A stretch of DNA of 64,000 nucleotides from an uncultured Dysosmobacter sp. Its GTDB lineage: Bacteria; Bacillota; Clostridia; Oscillospirales; Oscillospiraceae. How positions within the stretch are numbered: the first letter of the stretch is position 1; each line of letters opens with the position of its first letter. Below, piece by piece: positions 1 through 8,668 of the stretch. The translations under genes were made by a program, and so were the position numbers. The stretch is from the NCBI GenBank assembly GCA_934590165.1, contig CAKTOO010000016.1, forward strand, positions 1 to 64,000, in the 5' to 3' direction. Under the pieces are notes generated by a model. That model saw nothing but the letters and a program-made list of their open reading frames with translations. It was not told the DNA's origin and searched no databases.

Positions 1-14
1 TCAATACGACTCAT
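1..14 (-). CDS. 5' end of a gene following the ABC permease (partial)
   Basis: Only the first four codons (M-S-R-I) and part of the fifth are inside the window. On the minus strand a GAAAGGAAAGA ribosome binding site sits 5 nt before an ATG at positions 14-12. The gene starts about 40 bp downstream of the stop of the FbpB-like permease and on the same strand, so it is probably co-transcribed with it. By position one would expect the ATP-binding subunit or binding protein of the same transporter, but nothing in the visible residues shows this. Confidence 0.6.
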
Positions 15-55
15 ATCGTTCTTTCCTTTCTGTCAATAAACACGGTTCCAGCGGC

Positions 56-1882
56 TTACCAGCTCTTGCTGATGTCGGCACCGCCGATCTTGTTGGCAGC
101 GATGTAGCACAGCAGGATGTACAGCAGCACGACCACGGAAATGGCGTCGGACATCTGGTTGTAGCCTTCCTGAGAATAGGTGAACGCCAGATAGGACAGC
201 GTCCGGGTGGTAGGCGTCATCATGATGATGATCAGGTCCAGCTCCTTGGCAATGGAGATGAACACCAGCATGAAGCCGGAAATGAAGCCGTTCTTTGCCA
301 AGGGAATGATGATGGAGCTCATCCGCTTCCAGAAGCTGGCACCGGCAATGTCCGCTGCTTCCTCCAGCTCCACGCTGATGGAGAGCATGTTGGCGGTACC
401 AGATCGGCTGGCAAAGGGGAAGTGCTTGACCACGGAGGTCAGAACGATGAGAGTAAATGTGCCATACAGAGAGGGGATCAGACCGCCGAAATGGGGACGG
501 CAGAACATGGAGAAGTACATGGTGGAGAACGCCACGCCGCTCATCAGGTAGGGGACGAACACCAGCTGCTCAGTGAGGTTGCCATACCACTTGCCGCGGC
601 CGCGGGAGCTGATGTAGCCCAGGAACTGGCCGCAGAACGCGGTGATGATGGAGGCAATCAGAGACAGGCGAACCGTATTCCACAGGGCGCTCCAGAACTC
701 GTCGTGACGGAAAATACCGGGATAGTTTGTATACCTCACGGTGTTGTCCACGGTGCCGATCCAGTTATAAAGGGTCAGGTTATTCAGGCCATAGCCGGCG
801 CCAGTCGTGATCTGGAAGGTCTCCATAATGAGCACGAAGAAGGGCATCACCATGGCCAGGAACAAAAATACGAACAGAAATGCCATCATGGGCTTCTTGG
901 CCTTGCCCAGAGGCATCAGCGTGCTGCGTCCACCCTTGCCGCCCACGGTGGCATAGGACTTGCGGACACCGATGATACGCTGGTTGCCCATCAGGATCAA
1001 CGCCGCCAGACCCACCAGGACGATGGACATGGCATAGCCCACGCCCTGGGGACCCTGGTCAATAAACACGCGCATCTTGGTGGCCAAGGTGTAGTAGCCG
1101 ATCCGGTTGCCCAGGTTGGCAGCCACGCCGTATGTACCGATGGACTTGGAAATGGTCATGACCAGTGCGGACAGCACGGAGGGCATGATCAAAGGCAGGG
1201 TGATGTGGCGCAGGATCTGGGCCTTGTTGGCACCCTGGATCTCGCCCATCTCCTCCAACTCAGAGTTGATGGAGCGCAGCGCACCGGACACCTGGATGTA
1301 AGAAAATGCGTAATAGTGCATGGACATGCACAAAATAATGGCGATGGGGCCGTAGGCCAGCCAGTCAGGTATGGGAAGACCCAAGCCGGCCAGGAAGCCG
1401 TTTGCGCCGCTGGTGGAGTTGCGGAACACCGCCAGCCAGGCCAGCGCCTTGGTCCAGGAGGGGATCATATAGGGCACGGTGACCAGAAGGCCCAGTACCT
1501 TCTTGCCAGGCAGGTCGGTACGGATCATCAGCCAGGCCAAAACGGAGCCCAGAGGAACGGAGATCAGCGTCGTCATAGCGCCGCAGAACAGGGAGTGCAT
1601 CAGGGGCTCCCACAAGACGGCCATGCTCAGCTTGCTGGCCAGCATGTATTTCCAGTAATACAAAGTGAAATCGCCCACCTTGCCATCCACGCGCCGCAGT
1701 TCGGACTGGGCCAGGGTAAAGGTGGACTTGACCATGGTCAGCAGGGGGATCACGATCAGGCAGAACAGCACGATCAGACTGACCAGAACGATCATATTGA
1801 ACGGGTTTTTCACCACGTTCAGAATCAGGTTCTTCAGCCGCTTCTTTGTCAGCGGCTTTTTGGGAAGGGTATTCTTTGACAC
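56..1882 (-). CDS. ABC transporter permease, FbpB-like fused double permease
   Basis: The 608-residue inner-membrane protein has about twelve hydrophobic segments in two halves. Each half carries the EAA-type cytoplasmic loop that contacts the ATPase (ELEEMGEIQGA near residue 210 and ELEEAADIAGA near residue 510). This duplicated layout is typical of the iron(III)/thiamine/hexose-phosphate/aminophosphonate permease group, so the substrate cannot be named from the sequence. The start is GTG (rc of 1880-1882), preceded by AGAAAGAGGTG; no in-frame ATG is near. A consensus sigma-A promoter with a LacI-type operator lies about 150 bp upstream, suggesting control by carbon source rather than iron. 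Next gene in the operon is cut by the left edge. Confidence 0.85.
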   Translation of the reverse strand: MSKNTLPKKPLTKKRLKNLILNVVKNPFNMIVLVSLIVLFCLIVIPLLTMVKSTFTLAQSELRRVDGKVGDFTLYYWKYMLASKLSMAVLWEPLMHSLFCGAMTTLISVPLGSVLAWLMIRTDLPGKKVLGLLVTVPYMIPSWTKALAWLAVFRNSTSGANGFLAGLGLPIPDWLAYGPIAIILCMSMHYYAFSYIQVSGALRSINSELEEMGEIQGANKAQILRHITLPLIMPSVLSALVMTISKSIGTYGVAANLGNRIGYYTLATKMRVFIDQGPQGVGYAMSIVLVGLAALILMGNQRIIGVRKSYATVGGKGGRSTLMPLGKAKKPMMAFLFVFLFLAMVMPFFVLIMETFQITTGAGYGLNNLTLYNWIGTVDNTVRYTNYPGIFRHDEFWSALWNTVRLSLIASIITAFCGQFLGYISSRGRGKWYGNLTEQLVFVPYLMSGVAFSTMYFSMFCRPHFGGLIPSLYGTFTLIVLTSVVKHFPFASRSGTANMLSISVELEEAADIAGASFWKRMSSIIIPLAKNGFISGFMLVFISIAKELDLIIIMMTPTTRTLSYLAFTYSQEGYNQMSDAISVVVLLYILLCYIAANKIGGADISKSW

Positions 1883-2002
1883 GATAACACCTCTTTCTGT
1901 TTTCTGCCGGGAATCACGCCTGTTCTTATTTTCTTGACATCCTCACATCCATTCCCACACATTTTTGCATGTATGGAGCCTTGATCAGAGGCTCCAGTTG
2001 TG

Positions 2003-2056
2003 TAAACGTTTGCGCTTCTTGAGTTAATTATAATGCTTTTTGAAACTGTTTGTCAA
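2003..2056 (-). promoter_or_regulatory. Sigma-A promoter with LacI-family operator for the FbpB-like operon
   Basis: Reading the minus strand, TTGACA (2056-2051) and TATAAT (2032-2027) are separated by 18 bp. Immediately downstream lies GCAAACGTTTA (2013-2003), the CG-centred palindrome bound by LacI/GalR-family repressors, at about +7 to +17, where a bound repressor would block initiation or escape. The same 11-bp core is found in the leader of the ABC exporter pair at 5790-5800. The cognate regulator is not obvious in this window. Confidence 0.8.
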
Positions 2057-2248
2057 TTGATATGTTCGCCAGTTCGCCCCCGCTTTTTTATTTGATTTTA
2101 ACAAACAATAGTTGCTTTCTTCATCTATATTACAACCATTTTAATTAAACTCACCAGTACCTTCCCCGCTGTTTTCCAGCACCTTTTTCATGGTCTCTCC
2201 TGTGAATATTCGCATTTGCAACTATTTGTTGCCATACAGCTGACAACT

Positions 2249-2290
2249 GGGCGGCGCATCATGCCCCCAGTGGAACATCATACGCCGCCC
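2249..2290 (-). terminator. Hairpin downstream of the ABC exporter pair
   Basis: GGGCGGCG (2249-2256) pairs with CGCCGCCC (2283-2290), with partial further pairing inside the loop. It lies about 26 bp after the stop of the exporter gene ending at 2316. No clear U-tract follows on the minus strand, so it may be a stabilising or weak terminator hairpin. The rest of the 1883-2315 gap contains the promoter described above and AT-rich sequence, with no convincing gene. Confidence 0.4.
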
Positions 2291-2315
2291 GGTAAAAAGC
2301 GCGATCTTCTTTTCG

Positions 2316-4064
2316 TCAAATATCCGTAAAATCCGCCCACTGGGCCCGGTACAGCCCCGCGTACACGCCGCCTCTGGCCAGCAGCTCCTCATGGGTCCCC
2401 TGCTCCGCCACGCCGCCCTCATCCAGCACCAGGATGCAGTCAGCGCCCCGGATGGTGGCCAGCCGGTGGGCGATGACAAAGCAGGTCCTTCCCTTGCGCA
2501 GATTCTCCATGGCAAGGCTGATGGCCCGCTCCGTTTCCGTGTCCACGTTGGAAGTGGCTTCATCCAAAATGACAATATCCGCGTCCGTCAAAAAGCACCG
2601 GGCAATGGCCAGCAACTGGCGCTGTCCCTTGGAGATACCGGCCCCCTCGTCGGCAAGAATGGTGTCGTAACCATCCGGCAAAGACATGATGAACCGGTGG
2701 ATACGGGCAGATTTTGCCGCCTGGACGATCTGCTCCCGGGTGGCGCCCGGGGTGCCGTAGGCAATATTCTCCGCGATGGTGCCGCCGAACAGCCACGTCT
2801 CCTGAAGCACCAGGGCCAGACGGCGGCGCAGGCCATCCCGGCTGTACGCGCCCACCGATACGCCGTCGATGGTGATGGAGCCGGCTTGGGGCGCGTAAAA
2901 CCGCAGCAGCAAGCTCACCAGTGTGGTCTTTCCCGCGCCGGTGGGACCTACCACCGCCGCCAGGCTCCCCGCCGGAATGTGGGCGGTGAAATCCCGCAGC
3001 ACCGGCCGGGCCGGGTCGTAGCCAAAGTTCACATGGTCGAAGGCAATATCGCCTTTCAGGTCTTCCGCCGCCACCGCTTCCGGGCCGTCCGCCGCCTCCG
3101 GCTTTTCGTCCAGCAGGTCCAGCACCCGCTCCGCTGCCGCCGCGCTGGCCTGAAGCTCGCTGAGCAGATTGGCCGCTTCCCGGATGGGGCCGGAGAATTT
3201 CCGGGAGTACAGTACAAAGGAGGTCAGGCTGCCGAGGGGCAGTGTCCCATGCAGGTACATGACCGCGCCGAACACGCTGACCGCCGCCAGAGACAAATTG
3301 TTGATGAAGTTCACGGACGGCCCCAAAGAGGCACTGGCCCGGTCGGCTTTGTAATAGGCCTCGGAAGCCCGGTCGTTATAGGCCGCGAACTGGCGGATAT
3401 CCGCCGCCTCCACTCCGTAGGCCCGGATGGACTGCTGCAAGGCCATTCGCTCCTCCGCAAAGCCGTTGAGCGCCCCCAATTCCCGGGAGCGCACACGAAA
3501 CAGCGGATGGATGCGCTTCATTTGAAAGCGGGTCAGCACCACGGACAGCGGCACCGTCACGAAAAAGACACAGCTGAGCCGCGGGGATAAAAACAGCAGC
3601 ATGGCAAAGGAGCCTACCACTGTCAAAAGACTGGTGGCGATCTGCAAAAGGTCCGTGGAGATGGTGGCGTTCACCGTGTCCACATCGTAGCAAATGCGGC
3701 TGATCAGGTCCCCGGCCGGGTGGATATCAAAATACTGCACCGGCAGCTCGCTCATGCGGTCAAAGGCCGCCTTCCGCAGGTCGTGGGACACATTTTGTCC
3801 CACCCGGATCAAGCCGGCGGACACGCAGAAATTCAGCAGGGACGACAGCGCGTAGCAAACCAGCATCCCGCCGCAGTTGGCAAACACCCCGGCAAAGTCC
3901 GCCTTTCCCGCCTCAATACCAACGGCACCCACGGCTTTGCCGGACAGCATCGGTGCCGCCAGGGACAGCAGATTTGTGGCCACCAGCAGTGCCGTCAGGA
4001 CCGTCAGGCGCCAGGCATAGGGCTGCAGGAAACGGGCCAGCCGCCGGATGACATGCTTTTTCAC
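2316..4064 (-). CDS. ABC exporter half-transporter (TMD-NBD), second of a pair
   Basis: This 582-residue half-transporter has an N-terminal six-helix type-I exporter domain (about 1-310) and a C-terminal ATPase domain. The Walker A is GPTGAGKTT, the signature is ISKGQRQLL, in which K replaces the first glycine-side residue of the usual LSGGQ, and the Walker B is ADIVILDEATSNVD. It overlaps the upstream exporter gene by 4 bp (ATGA), so the two are translationally coupled and should form a heterodimer (BmrC/BmrD, TM287/288 type). In such pairs one ATP site is usually degenerate. Drug or lipid-like substrates are typical for the family; the actual substrate is unknown. Confidence 0.9.
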   Translation of the reverse strand: MKKHVIRRLARFLQPYAWRLTVLTALLVATNLLSLAAPMLSGKAVGAVGIEAGKADFAGVFANCGGMLVCYALSSLLNFCVSAGLIRVGQNVSHDLRKAAFDRMSELPVQYFDIHPAGDLISRICYDVDTVNATISTDLLQIATSLLTVVGSFAMLLFLSPRLSCVFFVTVPLSVVLTRFQMKRIHPLFRVRSRELGALNGFAEERMALQQSIRAYGVEAADIRQFAAYNDRASEAYYKADRASASLGPSVNFINNLSLAAVSVFGAVMYLHGTLPLGSLTSFVLYSRKFSGPIREAANLLSELQASAAAAERVLDLLDEKPEAADGPEAVAAEDLKGDIAFDHVNFGYDPARPVLRDFTAHIPAGSLAAVVGPTGAGKTTLVSLLLRFYAPQAGSITIDGVSVGAYSRDGLRRRLALVLQETWLFGGTIAENIAYGTPGATREQIVQAAKSARIHRFIMSLPDGYDTILADEGAGISKGQRQLLAIARCFLTDADIVILDEATSNVDTETERAISLAMENLRKGRTCFVIAHRLATIRGADCILVLDEGGVAEQGTHEELLARGGVYAGLYRAQWADFTDI

Positions 4065-5770
4065 AGGGCACCGCCTCCCATCTGCAATTCCGCCATATGG
4101 CGGTAACGCTCACAGCGGGCCAACAGGTCGGCATGGGTGCCCTGGTCCGTAATACGGCCTTCCTCCATCACCAATATGCGGTCCGCATCCTTTAAAGAGG
4201 CGATCCGTTCCGAGATCACCACCAAGGTAGTGCCCGGGCAGTCCCGCCGGATGGCCGCGTGAAGGTCCGCGGCAGTACGGTAATCCAAAGCGCTGTCCGC
4301 GCTGTCCAGCACCAATACCGGTGGCCGGGCCGCCAATGCCCGGGCGATCAGGATCCGCTGCCGCTGTCCGCCGGACAGGTTGGCGCCCCGAATATCCACT
4401 TTTGTATCCAGCCCTTCCGGCAGGCGGGAGATAAACTTCCAGGCCTGAGCCGTTTTGGCCGCGTCCTCCACCCCTGTCCGAGGGATGTCCCGCAGAAAGG
4501 AAATATTTTCATACACGCTTTCCGACAGCAGCGCATCACTTTGAAAGACCACACCAAATCGGCTGCGCAGCTCCTCTTTCGGCAAGGCTGTCACATCCCG
4601 GCCGCCGGCCCAGACGATGCCCTTATCCGCATCGTACAGCCGCAGCAGCAAACTCACCAGAGTTGTTTTTCCGCTGCCGGTAGGACCCAAAATTCCCAGC
4701 GTCTCCCCTTTTTGCAGGGTGAAGGAAGCCTCCTCCACATCCTTCTCCACGCCCAGGTAAGAAAAGGACACGCCGTTCATCCCCAATTCGCAGCCGCTCT
4801 CTGCCACACTGGGCCGGACAGGCTGTTCCATGGGGGCTTTCAGCACTTCTTCAATGCGGCGGGCGGAGGCGGCGCCCTTGCTGATCTTGACAAAGATCTT
4901 TGCCATACCCAAGGTGGCATTTTGGATCAGGGCAAAATAGGACAAGAACGCCACGATCTGGCCGGAGGCCATCCGCCCTTGGTTCACCCGCAGGGCGCCC
5001 ACCAGAATGACCAGTACCAGTCCCAGATTCAGCAGGAAATCCGTCATGGGATTGGCGGCCGCCATGACCGTGCCGGCGGCGGATTCCGCCGCCCGGGCCT
5101 CCCGGTTGGCCCGGGAAAACCGCTCCCGCTCCCGGCTCTGGCAAGCCAGCGCCTTGATGACCCGGACGCCGGAGGCGTTTTCCCGGATGACCCGGACCAC
5201 CGTGTCCACCGCCGCCTGGGCCCTGGTATAGAACGGAATGCCGCGGCGTGTCACCAGCCAGATGGTGATGAAGGTGGCACCGCACACCACCAGCTGCACC
5301 AGCGCCAAGGCCGGCTCCAGCAAAAAGGTCAGCACCAGTCCCCCCAGCACCAGCATAGGCGCCCGGATGCCGCCACGCTGGACCTTGTCGAACATCTGGT
5401 GCACATGATAGGTGTCATTGGTCAGGCGGGACACCAGGGAGGACACAGACAAGCGGTCCATCTGTGCACAGGACAGGTGTTCCGCCCGGTCATACAGGTC
5501 CCGCCGCAAAGCGCGGGTCATCTCCATGGAGACCCAGGCCGCCATGCGGTTGGCAGTGATGTTGCAGCCGGCGGCACCAAAGGCCAGCAGCGCCATGAGG
5601 GCACCCATGCGCCAGATGGCCGCCAGGTCCCCCGCAGGGACCAGCGTGTCGATGATATGGGCCAGCAGCAGCGGCAGGATCAGCTCCAGCACCGCCGCCG
5701 CGAACTTGATGGTCACGCCGCAGGCCACGCGGCGGCCATATGGCCGCAGGTATCCAAGGACTGTGCCCAT
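4061..5770 (-). CDS. ABC exporter half-transporter (TMD-NBD), first of a pair
   Basis: The 569-residue protein has a six-helix transmembrane domain and an ATPase domain with Walker A GPTGSGKTT, signature LSGGQRQRI and Walker B PPVLVLDSADSALD. The residue after the Walker B aspartate is S where the catalytic glutamate is expected (LDSADS against LDEATS in the partner). This marks it as the subunit carrying the degenerate catalytic site of a heterodimeric exporter. It is first in the operon, about 50 bp downstream of a promoter with a LacI-type operator, and overlaps its partner by 4 bp. Confidence 0.9.
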   Translation of the reverse strand: MGTVLGYLRPYGRRVACGVTIKFAAAVLELILPLLLAHIIDTLVPAGDLAAIWRMGALMALLAFGAAGCNITANRMAAWVSMEMTRALRRDLYDRAEHLSCAQMDRLSVSSLVSRLTNDTYHVHQMFDKVQRGGIRAPMLVLGGLVLTFLLEPALALVQLVVCGATFITIWLVTRRGIPFYTRAQAAVDTVVRVIRENASGVRVIKALACQSRERERFSRANREARAAESAAGTVMAAANPMTDFLLNLGLVLVILVGALRVNQGRMASGQIVAFLSYFALIQNATLGMAKIFVKISKGAASARRIEEVLKAPMEQPVRPSVAESGCELGMNGVSFSYLGVEKDVEEASFTLQKGETLGILGPTGSGKTTLVSLLLRLYDADKGIVWAGGRDVTALPKEELRSRFGVVFQSDALLSESVYENISFLRDIPRTGVEDAAKTAQAWKFISRLPEGLDTKVDIRGANLSGGQRQRILIARALAARPPVLVLDSADSALDYRTAADLHAAIRRDCPGTTLVVISERIASLKDADRILVMEEGRITDQGTHADLLARCERYRHMAELQMGGGAL

Positions 5771-5789
5771 CGCCGCCTCCCGCCTTTCT

Positions 5790-5865
5790 TAAACGTTTGC
5801 ACGCAAGTAAAAAATCTATTCAAATGATACCACATCCGTCTCCCGTGTCAACGAAAACTTCGTTG
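5790..5865 (-). promoter_or_regulatory. Promoter, LacI-type operator and upstream palindrome of the exporter pair
   Basis: On the minus strand TTGACA (5851-5846) and TATCAT (5829-5824) are spaced by 16 bp. The operator GCAAACGTTTA (5800-5790) lies at about +17 to +27 and is identical in its 11-bp core to the site at 2003-2013. A second palindrome, CAACGAA-aac-TTCGTTG (5849-5865), overlaps the -35 box and could be a site for another regulator. Confidence 0.7.
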
Positions 5866-5971
5866 TCCCCCGCAACCATTCCTCGCACTTTCTGCTGTCC
5901 TTTATCGTTTTTTGCACAATTATCACGCCATTTTTTTAGTTTTTCCGTCTATTTTTCCATCAAAACATACA

Positions 5972-6000
5972 TTGACTTTACCTCTTTGAGTAGATACAAT
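5972..6000 (+). promoter_or_regulatory. Sigma-A promoter of the small membrane protein gene
   Basis: TTGACT (5972-5977), 17-bp spacer, TACAAT (5995-6000); about 45 bp upstream of the ATG at 6045. It diverges from the exporter promoter across about 120 bp. It may also feed livK by readthrough of the terminator at 6339-6373, because no equally good promoter is seen directly before livK. Confidence 0.7.
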
Positions 6001-6044
6001 GAAAGCTAATTTCAAGCAAATCTCTCAGAAAGGAGCCCGCCGCC

Positions 6045-6323
6045 ATGATGTATCAGCAGTTCAGCAGCCGCAATACAATGTCTGATTATGCGTCCGCCTG
6101 CCAGGCAGAGGCTTCTTTCTCCTGCGCTCATCCTGCTTGTTATGCTTCTGATAATACCATCACTCTGATTCTGGACGCCATTATTCTGGCGTCCATTATT
6201 ATTTTCGGTCTGGTCCGTCTGGTATCCCTGGGCCTGAACGTTGCCCTGGTAGGCCTGATTTTGCTGGCGGTCCTGTTGGTATTGGTATTGGTTTGTACGC
6301 CTGTGATGCGAACGCGCCTGTAA
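6045..6323 (+). CDS. Small hydrophobic membrane protein, function unknown
   Basis: The protein has 92 residues. The first 45 are polar and Cys/Ala-rich (several cysteines, two close to histidines), followed by two adjoining hydrophobic stretches (about residues 42-62 and 66-88) consistent with a two-helix membrane hairpin. A CAGAAAGGAGC ribosome binding site precedes the ATG pair, and a consensus promoter and a strong terminator bracket the gene, so it looks like a genuine monocistronic gene. I do not recognise a family. Confidence 0.6.
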   Translation: MMYQQFSSRNTMSDYASACQAEASFSCAHPACYASDNTITLILDAIILASIIIFGLVRLVSLGLNVALVGLILLAVLLVLVLVCTPVMRTRL

Positions 6324-6338
6324 CTGTTTTGATACAGT

Positions 6339-6373
6339 AAAGCGGTTCCGCGGAAAGGCGGAACCGCTTTTTT
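6339..6373 (+). terminator. Rho-independent terminator between the small membrane gene and livK
   Basis: AAAGCGGTTCCGC (6339-6351) and GCGGAACCGCTTT (6358-6370) form a perfect 13-bp stem with a GGAAAG loop and a T-run. Confidence 0.9.
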
Positions 6374-6409
6374 GTATAATTCATTTCATTTCTAAAGGAG
6401 AAAAGAAAG

Positions 6410-7606
6410 ATGAAAAAGAAGTTCGCATGTCTTGCCATGGCTATGGTCATGGTACTCAGCCTTGCCGCCTGCGGCGGCAAGAAGGAAGAGGCTCCCGCTG
6501 AAAGCAGCGGCAGCTCCTCTGAAGAGAGCTCCGCTCCCTCCGGCGCCGCCTTCAAGCTGGGCGGCACCGGCCCCCTGACCGGCGGCGCCGCCATCTACGG
6601 CAACGCGGCCAAGAACGGCGCCCAGATCGCCGTTGACGAGATCAACGCCGAGGGCGGCGCCATCCAGTTCGAGCTGAAGTACGAGGACGACCAGCACGAT
6701 GCCGAGAAGGCCGTCAACGCCTACAACGCTCTGAAGGACTGGGGCATGCAGATCTCCCTGGGCTCCGTCACCTCCAAGCCCTGCGAAGCCACTTCCGCTG
6801 AAACCTACGCCGACCGCATCTTCGCCCTGACTCCCTCCGCCTCCTCCGTGGCTGTCACCGAGGGCAAGGACAACATGTTCCAGATGTGCTTCATGGACCC
6901 CAACCAGGGCTCCGCCTCCGCCCAGTACATCTCTGAGAAAGGTCTGGGCTCCAAGGTCGCTATCATCTGGAAGAACGACGACGTGTACTCCAAGGGCATC
7001 CACGACACCTTCACCGCCAAGGCCGCTGAGATGGGCCTGGAGGTCGTCTCCGACACCACCTTTGCCGACGGCAACGACACCGACTTCTCCGTGCAGCTGA
7101 AGAACGCCCAGGACGCCGGCGCTGACCTGGTGTTCCTGCCCATGTACTATCAGCCCGCTTCCCTGATCCTGGCTCAGGCCAACGCCATGGGCTACACCCC
7201 CAAGTGGTTTGGCGTGGACGGCATGGACGGCATCCTGACCATGGAAGGCTTTGACACCTCTCTGGCCGAGGGCGTCATGCTGCTGACCCCCTTCAACGCC
7301 GACTCCACCGACGAGCGTACTCAGAACTTTGTCGCCGAGTACCAGAAGCGTTTCGGCGAGGTCCCCAACCAGTTCGCCGCTGACGCCTACGACTGCGTCT
7401 ACGCCTACAAGCAGGCTCTGGAAGCCGCCGGCGCCACCGCCGATATAGATGCCGCTACCCTGTGTGACCTGATGATTGAGCAGTTCACCTCCATGACCTT
7501 CAACGGCCTGACCGGCGACGGCATGACCTGGGACGCCAGCGGCGCCGTGTCCAAGAGCCCCAAGGGCATGGTCATCGAGAACGGCGCTTACGTCGGCCTC
7601 GACTAA
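6410..7606 (+). CDS. livK: Branched-chain amino-acid ABC transporter, substrate-binding lipoprotein
   Basis: This 398-residue lipoprotein has a lysine-rich signal peptide and lipobox LSLAAC (Cys21), followed by a Ser/Glu-rich linker and a periplasmic-binding-protein type I fold (Peripla_BP_6). The pattern starting GTGPLTGGAAIYG is typical of LivJ/LivK/BraC proteins, which bind Leu/Ile/Val or other small amino acids or amides outside the membrane. Its start is supported by CTAAAGGAGAA 8 nt upstream. It is followed by livH-livM-livG-livF. Specificity among amino acids, urea-like ligands or short amides cannot be read from the sequence. Confidence 0.93.
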   Translation: MKKKFACLAMAMVMVLSLAACGGKKEEAPAESSGSSSEESSAPSGAAFKLGGTGPLTGGAAIYGNAAKNGAQIAVDEINAEGGAIQFELKYEDDQHDAEKAVNAYNALKDWGMQISLGSVTSKPCEATSAETYADRIFALTPSASSVAVTEGKDNMFQMCFMDPNQGSASAQYISEKGLGSKVAIIWKNDDVYSKGIHDTFTAKAAEMGLEVVSDTTFADGNDTDFSVQLKNAQDAGADLVFLPMYYQPASLILAQANAMGYTPKWFGVDGMDGILTMEGFDTSLAEGVMLLTPFNADSTDERTQNFVAEYQKRFGEVPNQFAADAYDCVYAYKQALEAAGATADIDAATLCDLMIEQFTSMTFNGLTGDGMTWDASGAVSKSPKGMVIENGAYVGLD

Positions 7607-7634
7607 GCTTTTTATCCTCTCTTCCCGGTACGGA

Positions 7635-7734
7635 GCCGGAGAGACGCAAGCCTCTCCGGCCTGTTCCGGCCATACAGCGCGTATCTGAAAAGCACCGGGA
7701 CCCGGTATTTTTCAGATACGCACTGAATCTTTTT
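7635..7734 (+). terminator. Tandem hairpins between livK and livH
   Basis: The first stem is GCCGGAGAG (7635-7643) with CTCTCCGGC (7652-7660). The second is a long stem of GCGTATCTGAAAA (7679-7691) with TTTTTCAGATACGC (7708-7721), whose loop contains a nested ACCGGG/CCCGGT stem, followed by TCTTTTT. These should give partial termination or 3'-end protection, so that the binding protein is made in excess over the membrane and ATPase subunits. Confidence 0.75.
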
Positions 7735-7773
7735 CCCGTTCCCAGAAACCTATTTTAAAAGAGGTGTTGTCTT

Positions 7774-8667
7774 ATGACCTTTCTGAACTTTCTGATCAGC
7801 GGGATCAGTCTGGGCAGCATTTACGCCATCATCGCCCTGGGCTACACCATGGTCTACGGCATTGCCAAGATGCTGAACTTCGCCCACGGCGACGTCATCA
7901 TGGTAGGCGCGTACATCTGCTTCTATGCGGTCTCCCGCTTTGATCTGCCTCCGCTGGCGGGCGTCATTCTGGCGATGCTCGTCTGCACGGTCCTGGGCAT
8001 GGTGGTGGAGCGCCTGGCCTACAAGCCCCTGCGGCAGGCCCCCTCCCTGGCGGTGCTCATCACCGCCATCGGCGTCAGCTATTTCCTCCAAAACATGGCG
8101 CTGCTGCTGTGGTCCTCCAACCCCAAGGTGTTCCCCAGCTTCTTTGTCTCCGGTTCCGGTGAGACCGGCATGGAGCTGTTCGGCGGAGAGCTGAAGGTCT
8201 CTTATGTGACGCTGTTTACCATCCTCATCTGCATCGTCATCATGCTGGCGCTGACCTGGTTCACCAGCAAGACCAAGATGGGCAAAGCCATGCGGGCCTG
8301 CTCCGAGGACAAGGGTGCGGCCCAGCTCATGGGCATCAACGTGGACGCCACCATCTCCATGACCTTTGCCATCGGCTCCGGTCTTGCCGCCATCGCAGGT
8401 GTGCTGCTGTGCTCCGCCTATCCCACCCTGGTGCCCACCACCGGCTCCATGCCCGGCATCAAGGCCTTCACCGCCGCCGTGTTCGGCGGTATCGGCTCCA
8501 TCCCCGGCGCCTTCCTGGGCGGCTTACTGCTGGGCATCATCGAGATTTTCGCCAAAGCGTACATCTCCACCCAGCTCAGTGACGCCGTGGTGTTCGCGGT
8601 ACTGATCATCGTGCTGCTGGTGAAGCCCGCCGGCCTGCTGGGCAAGCAGATCCGGGAGAAAGTGTGA
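7774..8667 (+). CDS. livH: Branched-chain amino-acid ABC transporter permease LivH
   Basis: The 297-residue integral membrane protein has about eight hydrophobic segments and opens with the typical LivH pattern (LNFLISGISLGSIYAIIALG, then GYTMVYGIAKMLNFAHGD). GSIPGAFLGGLLLGIIE near the C terminus is the family's coupling/gate region. It is preceded by AAAAGAGGTG. It pairs with LivM to form the translocation pore and follows livK after two hairpins. Confidence 0.95.
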   Translation: MTFLNFLISGISLGSIYAIIALGYTMVYGIAKMLNFAHGDVIMVGAYICFYAVSRFDLPPLAGVILAMLVCTVLGMVVERLAYKPLRQAPSLAVLITAIGVSYFLQNMALLLWSSNPKVFPSFFVSGSGETGMELFGGELKVSYVTLFTILICIVIMLALTWFTSKTKMGKAMRACSEDKGAAQLMGINVDATISMTFAIGSGLAAIAGVLLCSAYPTLVPTTGSMPGIKAFTAAVFGGIGSIPGAFLGGLLLGIIEIFAKAYISTQLSDAVVFAVLIIVLLVKPAGLLGKQIREKV

Positions 8668-8668
8668 G

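Noticed and set aside
422..1879. 485-residue open frame on the plus strand
   Set aside because: It is the antisense of the FbpB-like permease gene; His/Gln/Gly-rich composition is typical of shadow frames in GC-rich DNA, and it lacks a ribosome binding site.
2391..5827. Long plus-strand frames opposite the ABC exporters
   Set aside because: Codon shadow of the two minus-strand transporter genes; no recognisable domain.
6374..6409. Separate promoter for livK (TATAAT after the terminator)
   Set aside because: A TATAAT is present at about 6376-6381, but the position for a -35 box falls in the terminator stem and does not match; readthrough is equally likely.
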